From assembly GCA_030837265.1 (NCBI GenBank), contig JAUPKV010000687.1:1-9192 (forward strand): DNA of 9,192 bases, given 5' to 3'. Of the stretch, positions 1 through 5,275 are shown one piece after another. The notes beneath the pieces were generated by a model that saw only the letters and a list, made by a program, of their open reading frames with translations, did no database searches and was not told the origin of the DNA. This DNA comes from Methanobacteriota archaeon. GTDB taxonomy: Archaea > Halobacteriota > Methanosarcinia > Methanosarcinales > Methanosarcinaceae. The stretch's first letter is position 1. The number at the start of each line of letters is the position of its first letter. The position numbers and the translations under genes were made by a program.

Positions 1-131
1 ACATAATTAATATTTATATTTTTATGCAATTCGGAGAAGCAAATCATAATGAATTCTATTTTTTTAAACAAATTTTAACAGCTTTTTTTTCCTTTTAAAG
101 CCTTATTATTTATTTTGGCAAAACCTCAAAT

Positions 132-159
132 ACATCTTTTTTTAAATTCAGATGTTTTT
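132..159 (+). terminator. Possible weak transcription terminator
   Basis: ACATCT (132-137) can pair with AGATGT (150-155) across a 12-nt loop, and TTTT follows directly. The loop itself contains a run of T. The stem is short and AT-rich, so this is a weak candidate for the end of a + strand transcript coming from outside the window. Confidence 0.25.
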
Positions 160-274
160 CATTTAAAATCCCCCTTCTCCCATCTTACGCATATGATATA
201 CCCCAATTCATGCGCAATTGAGAATACTAGTGACCAACATTAGTTTTTATAACCGTTCAGGTAAATTCCGAATT

Positions 275-295
275 CATAAAGACAAAATCTTTATG
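275..295. repeat. Perfect 8-bp inverted repeat, 5-nt spacer
   Basis: CATAAAGA (275-282) and TCTTTATG (288-295) are exact reverse complements separated by CAAAA. It could be a protein-binding dyad or a small hairpin. No gene start lies within 300 bases, so its role is unknown. It is rather long for chance in this composition, but AT-rich DNA does produce such dyads. Confidence 0.4.
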
Positions 296-510
296 TTAAT
301 ATTCCAAAGTGAATTAACTCCCCTAAATCGGATTATATTTACAAATTTTATATTAGTCAGCATTCTATAATTAATTATTATACTTAAATCTTTTCAAAAA
401 ATAGCCATATTTATTAATTTATAAGGTTTTAACATAAAATTTTACCTATTTGTTTCGATATATATTCATATTTTATATTTAATAGGTCGATATTTAGGAA
501 AAAACTCTCT

Positions 511-528
511 ATATTATATATATTAAAG
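511..528 (+). promoter_or_regulatory. Candidate TATA box for the small membrane protein
   Basis: A TATTATATATATTAAAG stretch resembles an archaeal box A. Initiation about 26 bases downstream would give a leader of roughly 150 nt before the start at 695, a length not unusual in Methanosarcina. A second TATA-like stretch at 669-679 would instead give an almost leaderless message. The sequence alone does not decide between them. Confidence 0.3.
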
Positions 529-694
529 AGATTAATGTCCCTAAATTCTTACAGGAAATCCTAACATTTAATTCTACAAAAATAGTCCCGGATCAAAATG
601 AAAATTAAGGAATCATACAACGGAACAAAATCAGTCACTTCCGAAGATCACAGCTGTCAAAAATGTAATTTATATATATTGAGAGAATTTATTT

Positions 695-877
695 ATGACC
701 ATGGCAGGCTTTCTGGAAAATATTCTCTCTTCTTTGAAACGAAAACATCCTTTTCTAAATAAGGATTACATAAATCCTGATGTGGTTACTGGAGTGGTGA
801 TGCATATTGTTATCTTTATTATAATTCTTGGTTTGGTGCTACTTCTACTGCAACGTTTGCAAACTTTACTTCCCTAA
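695..877 (+). CDS. Small single-span membrane protein, unknown function
   Basis: I do not recognise the family. The 60-residue product has a basic, probably amphipathic first part (about residues 5-20, with a KRKH cluster), a short polar stretch with NKDY and NPD, and one strongly hydrophobic segment at about residues 31-52, rich in V, I and L. It ends in a short tail with a single Arg. Under the positive-inside rule the N-terminus would be cytoplasmic. There is no signal-peptidase site. The ATG at 695 follows a GAGAG sequence (681-685) at 9-nt spacing. An in-frame ATG at 701 is an alternative, notably if the TATA stretch at 669-679 drives a leaderless message. The gene stands alone and converges on the SnoaL-like gene, whose stop lies 30 bases away. 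The clear transmembrane segment and ribosome site make it a probable real gene. Confidence 0.6.
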   Translation: MTMAGFLENILSSLKRKHPFLNKDYINPDVVTGVVMHIVIFIIILGLVLLLLQRLQTLLP

Positions 878-907
878 AATTACAAGAAATAATCTTAATA
901 CAGATTA

Positions 908-1327
908 TTAAATGTTAAAAATTTGACTTTCATCAGGGAAAGAAAAATGTGCGTGTACAATGAGCCATTTGTCACCTTTTTTCTCCAGTACCTTTGTGAC
1001 CCTTAATGGGAAGTTCAGGTTTTGCCCATTGACTTTCGCCTTGAAAACTGCATCAATAGCCGCCCATGATACGTTGCCGGATGCTGAGATTGAAATCCAT
1101 TTATATTCAAAAGCCGGTTCCTCAATTTGAGACCAGTCGCGTTCAAACTGAGTTTTGATTTCTTTAAAACCGATTCGTTTTTCGTCAGCATTCGTGCCGT
1201 ACATGACGATATCATCGTCTGTTGAAACAAGGGACATAATCGTTTTTAGATCTTGCTTTGCATAACTTTCAGCAAATTCCTCAAGAACAGCCATAATTGC
1301 TTTTTCTGTTGCGTAATTGGCTTTCAT
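908..1327 (-). CDS. SnoaL-like / NTF2-fold protein
   Basis: This 139-residue protein has the pattern of the NTF2-like superfamily (SnoaL-like or DUF4440-like). An N-terminal helix region reads AIMAVLEEFAESYAKQDL, then comes a segment with STDDDIVMYGTNADEKRIG where small-molecule binders of this fold place pocket residues. Strands follow with WISISASGNVSWAAIDAVF and a last strand pair LRVTKVLEKKGDKWLIVHAHFS. The final W-x-I-x-x-x-H-x-S pattern is typical of the family. Members include ketosteroid-isomerase-like enzymes and many proteins of unknown role, so no reaction can be assigned. It is probably cytoplasmic. The frame stays open to an ATG at 1459, but the ATG at 1327 is preferred. A GAGG Shine-Dalgarno lies 8 bases before it, and the 44 extra upstream residues do not resemble the fold. 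It is transcribed away from the kinase-fold gene. Confidence 0.8.
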   Translation of the reverse strand: MKANYATEKAIMAVLEEFAESYAKQDLKTIMSLVSTDDDIVMYGTNADEKRIGFKEIKTQFERDWSQIEEPAFEYKWISISASGNVSWAAIDAVFKAKVNGQNLNFPLRVTKVLEKKGDKWLIVHAHFSFPDESQIFNI

Positions 1328-1460
1328 TATATCTTCCTCAAAATAATATTCTACTTTATAATGACTGTATAAGGATTTAAAGATTTTTTGCAAAAGGCGA
1401 AATATATTGCAGATCGAAAGATTTGAGAGAACTGGATAAGGTTCTTGAAATAAACCCAAT

Positions 1461-1480
1461 ACTAATATAATATATAGAAG
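1461..1480. promoter_or_regulatory. TATA-rich divergent promoter, SnoaL-like and kinase-fold genes
   Basis: ACTAATATAATATATAGAAG is a near-symmetric AT box that could serve as box A in either direction. On the + strand it predicts initiation near 1497 and a leader of about 80 nt for the gene starting at 1576. On the - strand it predicts a leader of about 115-120 nt for the SnoaL-like gene. Assignment rests on position and composition only. Confidence 0.4.
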
Positions 1481-1482
1481 CG

Positions 1483-1499
1483 ATAGTATGTGGTACTAT
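1483..1499. promoter_or_regulatory. Palindrome at the predicted kinase-gene start site
   Basis: ATAGTA (1483-1488) and TACTAT (1494-1499) are exact inverted repeats around TGTGG. They lie directly downstream of the TATA stretch and over the predicted + strand initiation point, a usual site for an archaeal repressor. Which protein would bind is unknown. Confidence 0.35.
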
Positions 1500-1575
1500 T
1501 ATTAGAGAATCAAAGAGTTAGGTGTGCCAAATTAAATAATAGTGGAAGTGTTTCTGGAAATGGAGGCAATTTGAG

Positions 1576-2523
1576 GTGACATACCTCTATGTTAATACTT
1601 TAAGTCCAGGGGATCCTTTCAGGGACTGGCTTGTCGAAAAAGTTGTAGGATATAGGCTAAGGAATAAGAACTGTCTGGTTGATGTTTACAAAAATAATGC
1701 CTCTCATACAGTATGCAAATATCATTTCAAAGGCGAGCACCTGAGTGTAATGGCAAAATTTTTTGCCGAACCCAAAGGACGGCTGAAAGATTATAACCCA
1801 AACAAAGGCCTGATGAATGAATACAGGAACCTGGAGAAGGCGGCTTCTATAATAAATGTTGCAAAACCTTTAGCAGTCAATGAGAAATTTAATTGTGCAC
1901 TTGTTACTGAATACATACCCGGAAAATCTTTAAGCTGGTATGTAGGTCATGAAGAAAAACTCTATGAAATACTAGCTGCTGTGGCTCATATGCTGAGACA
2001 GTTGCATGAAAATACAAAATCCTCCTACAATAAGGAAAATGAATTCAGAAACTGCCATGAAGTTCTGGATCATTTGAAACTGGAATATAATGTAAGAGAA
2101 AATTTCAACAAAATGCTTGGAGAATGGTGGTACAGTTCATGGCTTGACAGAGAGCAGGGCTGTATGATCCACAGGGACGTAAATCTTTCTAATTATATCT
2201 TCCGTAATGGCAAGCCCTATGCACTTGACTTTGAAAGTTCCTGGTTACATGCGCATCCTGTAAGAGACCTGGGAATCCTTACTGCAGAACTGAAGAATGA
2301 ATTCGAACTAAATAAAGAAGGAGCCTGGAAAGCCGAACCTTATATCGGAAATTTTCTCTGGGAATATAGCAAGGATGAAAAGGACTTCGCCTATATCACT
2401 AAAGTTTTGCCTTTCTTCATGAGTATAGGGTTACTGCGTTGCGCACGAATTCGCCAAGGTAGTTATAGGGATTATCTTATCAAGGATGCGTATGAGTGTT
2501 TAAAGGCAATTCATAAAGGTTAA
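1576..2523 (+). CDS. Protein-kinase-fold phosphotransferase (APH/RIO-like)
   Basis: The 315-residue protein carries the core of the protein-kinase / aminoglycoside-phosphotransferase fold. K61 in VMAKFF is the likely ATP-binding lysine, and E82 in NEYRNL is a candidate helix-C partner. A hinge-like ALVTEYIPGKSL spans about 108-119. The catalytic loop is HRDVNLSN (H199, D201, N206), and the metal-binding motif is D218-F219-E220 in place of DFG. A conventional glycine-rich loop is not evident. This points to an APH-, RIO- or lipopolysaccharide-kinase-like enzyme rather than a classical Ser/Thr kinase. The phosphate acceptor, a small molecule or a protein, cannot be told. It has no signal peptide or membrane segment. 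It starts with GTG, with GGAGG (1562-1566) 9 bases upstream. The HAD hydrolase gene follows in the same direction after a short gap and is probably co-transcribed. Confidence 0.8.
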   Translation: MTYLYVNTLSPGDPFRDWLVEKVVGYRLRNKNCLVDVYKNNASHTVCKYHFKGEHLSVMAKFFAEPKGRLKDYNPNKGLMNEYRNLEKAASIINVAKPLAVNEKFNCALVTEYIPGKSLSWYVGHEEKLYEILAAVAHMLRQLHENTKSSYNKENEFRNCHEVLDHLKLEYNVRENFNKMLGEWWYSSWLDREQGCMIHRDVNLSNYIFRNGKPYALDFESSWLHAHPVRDLGILTAELKNEFELNKEGAWKAEPYIGNFLWEYSKDEKDFAYITKVLPFFMSIGLLRCARIRQGSYRDYLIKDAYECLKAIHKG

Positions 2524-2543
2524 AATCTTATAATAGACGGATA

Positions 2544-2549
2544 GGGAGG
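2544..2549 (+). promoter_or_regulatory. Strong Shine-Dalgarno for the HAD gene
   Basis: GGGAGG is a strong ribosome-binding sequence. It overlaps an in-frame TAG (2542-2544) that closes the HAD frame upstream. Standard spacing places initiation at about 2557, where the codon is GTT. A second, weaker GGAG (2566-2569) precedes an ATA codon at 2575 by 5 bases. The strong site shows that translation should begin well before the first legal start codon (TTG 2656). Confidence 0.65.
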
Positions 2550-2556
2550 TAAGAGC

Positions 2557-3246
2557 GTTTCAAACGGAGAAGAAATAGTTGTAAGTTGTCCGGTAAAAGG
2601 GGTTATATTTGACTGTTATCAGACACTTATCGAAATCCATACTGATGAACATAATTTGGAAACACATAAGATCGTCAGCGCATGGCTTGCATACCAGGGA
2701 GTAAAAATAAGTCCGGAAAAGCTCTGGGACACTTACTTATTTAAAGTAAAGGATAAAATGGAGCACTCCAAAGAAATATATCCTGAAGTCCGTGTAGAAG
2801 AAGTCTTTGCCGAGATCTGCGAGGAAAACTCCATCTGGAAAATCGATGAGCGACACCTGGGAATAGAAACGTCCAGGGTTTTTAGGGCTGCCTCTATACG
2901 GAAACTCCGACCATTTCCACAAAGCATAAAATTGATAGAACATTGTATAAATGTCCCCAAATGCATAATATCCAATGGGCAGAGAGTTTTCTCGGAGCTT
3001 GAATTAAGATTTTTAGGACTATATGATTATTTTGATTTTGTTATATTCTCATCGGATCTTGGATACCAGAAACCTGACCTCAGGCTTTTTATGGCTGCGC
3101 TCAAAAGATTGGGGCTTGAACTTGAACCAAAATGCGTCATATCAATAGGCGACTCTTATGAAAACGAGCTTATGCCGGCAAGAAAACTGGGAATGCGATC
3201 CATGTCCATAGAAGAAGCCTGGAAATATTTCGACCTGAAAGAATGA
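2557..3246 (+). CDS. HAD-superfamily hydrolase, non-standard start
   Basis: All four HAD motifs are present, counting from codon 2557. Motif I is GVIFDCYQTL with nucleophile D19. A Tyr stands where phosphatases usually have the second Asp, as in haloacid dehalogenase-type members. Motif II is IISNG (S139), motif III is the lysine of QKPD (K172), and motif IV is IGDSYENE (D199). A helical cap lies between motifs I and II. This is subfamily I architecture, so a phosphatase or dehalogenase-like hydrolase, with unknown substrate. The length of about 229 residues is normal. The start is the odd part. From the closing TAG at 2542 to motif I there is no ATG, GTG or TTG. The first TTG (2656) would delete the nucleophile and has no ribosome site. 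The coordinate given is the GTT at the right distance from GGGAGG; ATA at 2575 is the alternative. The gene may be translated from a non-standard codon, or may have lost its start. Confidence 0.75.
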   Translation, partial: VSNGEEIVVSCPVKGVIFDCYQTLIEIHTDEHNLETHKIVSAWLAYQGVKISPEKLWDTYLFKVKDKMEHSKEIYPEVRVEEVFAEICEENSIWKIDERHLGIETSRVFRAASIRKLRPFPQSIKLIEHCINVPKCIISNGQRVFSELELRFLGLYDYFDFVIFSSDLGYQKPDLRLFMAALKRLGLELEPKCVISIGDSYENELMPARKLGMRSMSIEEAWKYFDLKE

Positions 3247-3256
3247 TTCTGAACAA

Positions 3257-3283
3257 AGAAAAAGTTGAGACCCATACCATGGG
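3257..3283 (-). terminator. Candidate terminator between convergent genes
   Basis: CCCAT (3271-3275) and ATGGG (3279-3283) form a small hairpin with a 3-nt loop. On the - strand it is followed by a T-rich tract (the complement of AAAGAAAAAG), which suits the end of the pentapeptide-repeat transcript. On the + strand a T run near 3316-3321 could end the HAD transcript. The stem is short, so this is tentative. Confidence 0.35.
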
Positions 3284-3320
3284 AAGTTTCATTAAATCTG
3301 CCTTTAATCCGAATTGTTTT

Positions 3321-4073
3321 TCAAAAAAGGGCAGGACACTTCTCTTTTGAGGGTATGAGGAACTCTTCATCTAATTTTGTATTAAGAAGCGTTTTCACAT
3401 TGGAAAGCTGGTCTATGGATAAATTCTTTACTTTGTAGAGGTTTGCTTTTTGAAGATTAGTTCCAAAAAGGTTAACTTCCTGAAGATCGGCTTTCTGAAG
3501 ATCGGCTCCATATAGATTTGCTTCTTGAAGGTTAGCCCCTCGAAGGTTTGCTTCTTGAAGGTCAGCTTCGTAAAGATCTGCCCCACGAAGGTCAGCCCCG
3601 CGAAGGTCAGCTCCATAAAGGTTTGCTCCTTGAAGGTTGGCTCCCTGAAGATTAGCTCCCTGGAAGTTAGCTAAATGAAGTTTAGCCAATTGAAGGTCTG
3701 CTCCTTGAAGGTTAGCGCCCTGAAGGTTAGCCTTTATAAGGTCAGCCAATTGAAGATTAGCTTCTTGAAGGTTAGCCTCTGTTAGGTTAGCTCCTTTGCC
3801 TCCCAGAAGGTAAGCATTTGAAAAATCAACTCCCATAAGGTTTGCCTCTTGAAGGCAGGCTTTTATAAGGTCAGCTCCGCGCAGGTCAGCTCCGCGCAGG
3901 TCAGCCCCACGTAGATTTGCCCCATGCAGGCTTGCCTCAGTAAGGTTGGCCTTTATTAGATATGCCTCTTGAAGATTAGCTCCCTGGAGATTAGCCCCAA
4001 TGAGGTTCGCTTTTTCAAAATGAGCACCTAAAAGGTTCGCTCCTTGGTAGTCCTTTCTTTCTAGTATATTCAT
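3321..4073 (-). CDS. Pentapeptide-repeat protein, 40 repeats
   Basis: This is a 250-residue member of the pentapeptide-repeat family (pattern A[D/N]LXX). After ten N-terminal residues there are 16 consecutive repeats (residues 11-90), an inserted GGK (91-93), then 24 more repeats (94-213). A 37-residue tail ends in KEKCPALF. Four repeats make one turn of the right-handed quadrilateral beta-helix, so this is four whole coils, a 3-residue loop and six whole coils. At the DNA level it is a 15-bp tandem repeat with near-identical neighbours, for example around 3875-3910. No signal peptide or membrane segment is seen, so it is probably cytoplasmic. Some relatives (MfpA, Qnr) mimic DNA and bind gyrase, but most have no known role, and none is assigned here. 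No Shine-Dalgarno precedes the ATG. A TATA-like stretch about 30 bases upstream fits a nearly leaderless message. Confidence 0.9.
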   Translation of the reverse strand: MNILERKDYQGANLLGAHFEKANLIGANLQGANLQEAYLIKANLTEASLHGANLRGADLRGADLRGADLIKACLQEANLMGVDFSNAYLLGGKGANLTEANLQEANLQLADLIKANLQGANLQGADLQLAKLHLANFQGANLQGANLQGANLYGADLRGADLRGADLYEADLQEANLRGANLQEANLYGADLQKADLQEVNLFGTNLQKANLYKVKNLSIDQLSNVKTLLNTKLDEEFLIPSKEKCPALF

Positions 4074-4095
4074 TAAAATTAAATGGTATTACACA

Positions 4096-4108
4096 AAAAT
4101 AAATATTA
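4096..4108 (-). promoter_or_regulatory. TATA box for the pentapeptide-repeat gene
   Basis: Read on the - strand this is AATATTTATTTTT. Its centre lies about 26-29 bases before the ATG at 4073, so initiation would fall at or within a few bases of the start codon. That agrees with the lack of a ribosome-binding sequence there. Confidence 0.4.
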
Positions 4109-4173
4109 CTATTAGAGGAATACATCTTCCGTTTTCCTTGATAAGTTTTGAAAATAAATTATATTCCTGGAAA

Positions 4174-4205
4174 TGCCTCCATATGAGGCAGCCGGTTCAT
4201 AACCG
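4174..4205. repeat. Two adjacent short inverted repeats
   Basis: TGCCTC (4174-4179) pairs with GAGGCA (4185-4190) around CATAT. CGGTT (4193-4197) pairs with AACCG (4201-4205) around CAT. They sit back to back and end at the edge of the TATA box at 4208. They may be operators or two small hairpins; the sequence does not say which. Confidence 0.45.
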
Positions 4206-4215
4206 AATATAAATA
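4203..4215 (+). promoter_or_regulatory. Candidate archaeal promoter (BRE + TATA)
   Basis: CCGAA followed by TATAAATA has the layout of a transcription factor B element plus box A. Initiation would fall near 4237, some 40 bases before the Shine-Dalgarno at 4275. No full-size gene follows on this strand, so any transcript would read into the 22-bp repeats and the hairpin island. Confidence 0.4.
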
Positions 4216-4274
4216 CTCCGAAATTGCATTAATTCACAACATAGGTCTATTTCTAAGGAAAAATGAGGATATTT

Positions 4275-4312
4275 AAGGAGGAATGCAAGTAATGGTATAT
4301 TTTATTACTTAG
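4275..4312 (+). other. Strong Shine-Dalgarno with a 6-codon ORF
   Basis: AAGGAGG (4275-4281) is followed 10 bases later by ATG (4292) and the frame MVYFIT, then TAG (4310-4312). An earlier in-frame ATG at 4283 is too close to the ribosome site. It is either a leader-type mini-ORF or the remaining front end of a gene whose body was lost where the 22-bp repeats begin. It could also be chance. Confidence 0.3.
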
Positions 4313-4398
4313 AAATATTTATTTTAGTATTGAGAAATATTTATTTTATTGCTTAGAAATATTTATTATAGTATTAAGAAATAGTATTATTTGTGGCG
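4311..4398. repeat. Four tandem 22-bp AT-rich repeats
   Basis: The motif AGAAATA recurs at 4311, 4333, 4355 and 4377, exactly 22 bases apart. The first three units share AGAAATATTTATT, followed by a variable part ending in TAGTATT or TTGCTT. The fourth unit is diverged after AGAAATA and runs into the GC-rich island. A fifth, poorly matching unit may precede 4311. A period of two helical turns would put each copy on the same face of the DNA, as in arrays of protein-binding sites. Confidence 0.8.
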
Positions 4399-4525
4399 AA
4401 GGATAGACCGGGCATAGATCCTTCGCCACTTTGAGGAAACAATGCGGGTAGACCAGTGAAACCCGCTTCATTTATAGTTCTTAAATCTGATAGTAGGAGA
4501 GAGAAGCTTGACTCCTGCTACCATC
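4393..4525. ncRNA. Candidate structured RNA: GC-rich, three hairpins
   Basis: The island stands out by its GC content from AT-rich DNA on both sides. Hairpin 1 is a perfect 12-bp stem, GTGGCGAAGGAT (4393-4404) with its complement at 4418-4429 and a 13-nt loop. Hairpin 2 pairs GCGGGT (4444-4449) with ACCCGC (4461-4466). Hairpin 3 pairs GAT, GTAG and GAG (4489-4499) with CTC, CTAC and ATC (4512-4525), with one mismatch and a small bulge. The loops of hairpins 1 and 2 begin with the same AGACC, directly after a T that closes the stem. On the + strand a TATTATAG box near 4364-4371 would start transcription at about hairpin 1, and T runs at 4602-4618 could end it. On the - strand a TATATATATAA box (4545-4560) would start it near 4527. 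The strand is therefore left open. It could instead be a dispersed palindromic repeat. Confidence 0.45.
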
Positions 4526-4660
4526 TGAGTGGATACAACATTCTCATTATTATATATATATTAAAAATATAAAAACTTAAGCAGTATTCAAAAAGCCAAA
4601 ATTTTTATATTTATTTTTACTAGGACATATTAATATTGTTTTTAACTGCAATCCATATCG

Positions 4661-4697
4661 AAAAAAGATTGGATTGGAACATTATTAAAAATTCCAA
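4661..4697 (-). terminator. Possible terminator of the regulator gene
   Basis: TTGGAA (4674-4679) and TTCCAA (4692-4697) are inverted repeats with a 12-nt spacer. On the - strand a run of six T (complement of 4661-4666) follows after a few bases. It lies about 110 bases past the regulator stop, so the link is tentative. Confidence 0.25.
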
Positions 4698-4808
4698 CCA
4701 CTTTAACTGATGAATCGCTTCGCAAAAATTCCATGTCAAAGAAAGGAATTACGCATTAAACAAAAATTTACCTGGATCTTTTCAAATAACCAAAGGATAT
4801 TAAAGTCT

Positions 4809-5207
4809 TCAATGTGAGATAGTAAGTACCATATTTTTGCTCATTGCTTTCAACTTCTTAATTGCTGAGATAGTTGCCTGAGACTCTTTGTATATCTTGT
4901 CTTCATAATAGCCTATAATCTCATCAATCGGAGTAACAAGAGAATAAATCTTCATAGGTCTTCCTTTTCCAGGTCTTTTTTCCGACCTTACGCTTATCCA
5001 GGACTGTTTCTGCATTAGCTTAAGCGCAAGACTAACTTCGGGTTGCCTTAATCCTGTACTGATCTCAATTTCCTGGGATGAAGCTTCGTCAACATTCATA
5101 AGATATGCCATCATCGTAGCTACATTTCTCGACATCCCAAGGTTCCTCAACGTTTCAATAAATATGTGGTCATTTTCGTCCAAAACTTTAACTTCATAGT
5201 CTTTCAT
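4809..5207 (-). CDS. Winged helix-turn-helix transcriptional regulator
   Basis: This 132-residue protein has a winged-helix DNA-binding domain at about residues 18-92. Helices cover FIETLRNLGMSRNVATMMAYLMN, then SSQEIEISTGLRQPEVSLALKLMQKQ follows as the turn and recognition helix (about 52-68). The wing reads WISVRSEKRPGKGRPMKIYSL, and its GRPxKxY element is common in archaeal TrmB-, MarR- and ArsR-like regulators. A C-terminal helix (about 93-122) probably mediates dimerisation. There is no metal-binding cysteine cluster and no separate ligand domain, so the signal is unknown. The ATG at 5207 is chosen because GAGGGG lies 5 bases upstream. The upstream in-frame ATG at 5261 would lie on the TATA box. 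It is a single-gene unit. Its target may be its own promoter or the structured spacer downstream, but the sequence does not show this. Confidence 0.8.
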   Translation of the reverse strand: MKDYEVKVLDENDHIFIETLRNLGMSRNVATMMAYLMNVDEASSQEIEISTGLRQPEVSLALKLMQKQSWISVRSEKRPGKGRPMKIYSLVTPIDEIIGYYEDKIYKESQATISAIKKLKAMSKNMVLTISH

Positions 5208-5261
5208 AATAACCCCTCTTATATATTTCAGTTCATGGAGAGTGTCAGATAGAAACATCAT

Positions 5262-5275
5262 TATATATATTATTT
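5262..5275 (-). promoter_or_regulatory. TATA box of the winged-helix regulator
   Basis: On the - strand the stretch reads AATATATATAATG, a good box A. Initiation about 26 bases on, near 5241, would leave a leader of about 35 nt with a GAGGGG ribosome site before the ATG at 5207. Confidence 0.5.

Larger units (their letters stand above)
1..694. other. AT-rich gene-free region at the left edge
   Basis: No open reading frame here has a credible start, ribosome binding site and protein-like composition. The stretch contains long T runs (about 83-90 and 137-143), a small dyad followed by T residues, a perfect 8-bp inverted repeat at 275-295, and several TATA-like stretches (about 465-480 and 511-528). 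The T runs could end transcription of a + strand gene lying left of the window, but that gene is not visible. The right-hand part probably carries the promoter and leader of the small membrane protein starting at 695. Confidence 0.6.
4074..4808. other. Structured intergenic region without a protein gene
   Basis: This 735-base spacer lies between two - strand genes and has no convincing coding sequence. In order it holds the promoter of the pentapeptide-repeat gene, two adjacent hairpins (4174-4205) touching a + strand TATA box (4208-4215), a strong Shine-Dalgarno with only a 6-codon ORF (4275-4312), four tandem 22-bp repeats (4311-4398), a GC-rich island with three hairpins (4393-4525), and T-rich tracts (4602-4618). 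A small dyad (4674-4697) may end the regulator transcript. Most of this is not explained by the flanking genes. Confidence 0.7.

Noticed and set aside
24..98. 24-codon ORF starting at ATG 24
   Set aside because: It is very short, Phe-rich because of T runs, and has no ribosome-binding site.
598..762. 54-residue ORF with a CxxC motif, overlapping the membrane-protein gene
   Set aside because: It has no clear ribosome-binding site, and its second half is the out-of-frame shadow of the better-supported 60-residue gene. It is kept only as part of a finding.
1328..1459. 44-residue N-terminal extension of the SnoaL-like protein
   Set aside because: The extension does not fit the NTF2 fold, and a GAGG ribosome site stands at the proper distance from ATG 1327.
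2656..3246. HAD gene starting at TTG 2656
   Set aside because: This start has no Shine-Dalgarno and would remove motif I with the catalytic Asp, which is intact in the same frame upstream.
3321..4073. CRISPR or other non-coding tandem array, because of the 15-bp periodicity
   Set aside because: The periodicity is fully explained by pentapeptide codons in one long open frame. There are no spacers.
4292..4333. Read-through of TAG codons as pyrrolysine from ATG 4292
   Set aside because: The frame meets TGA after only about 13 codons even if both TAG are read through, so no protein of useful size results.
4350..4471. 41-codon - strand ORF crossing the hairpin island
   Set aside because: Its ribosome site is weak, its C-terminal third is translated from the 22-bp repeats, and its composition follows the hairpins. 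The hairpin structure explains the sequence better than coding does.
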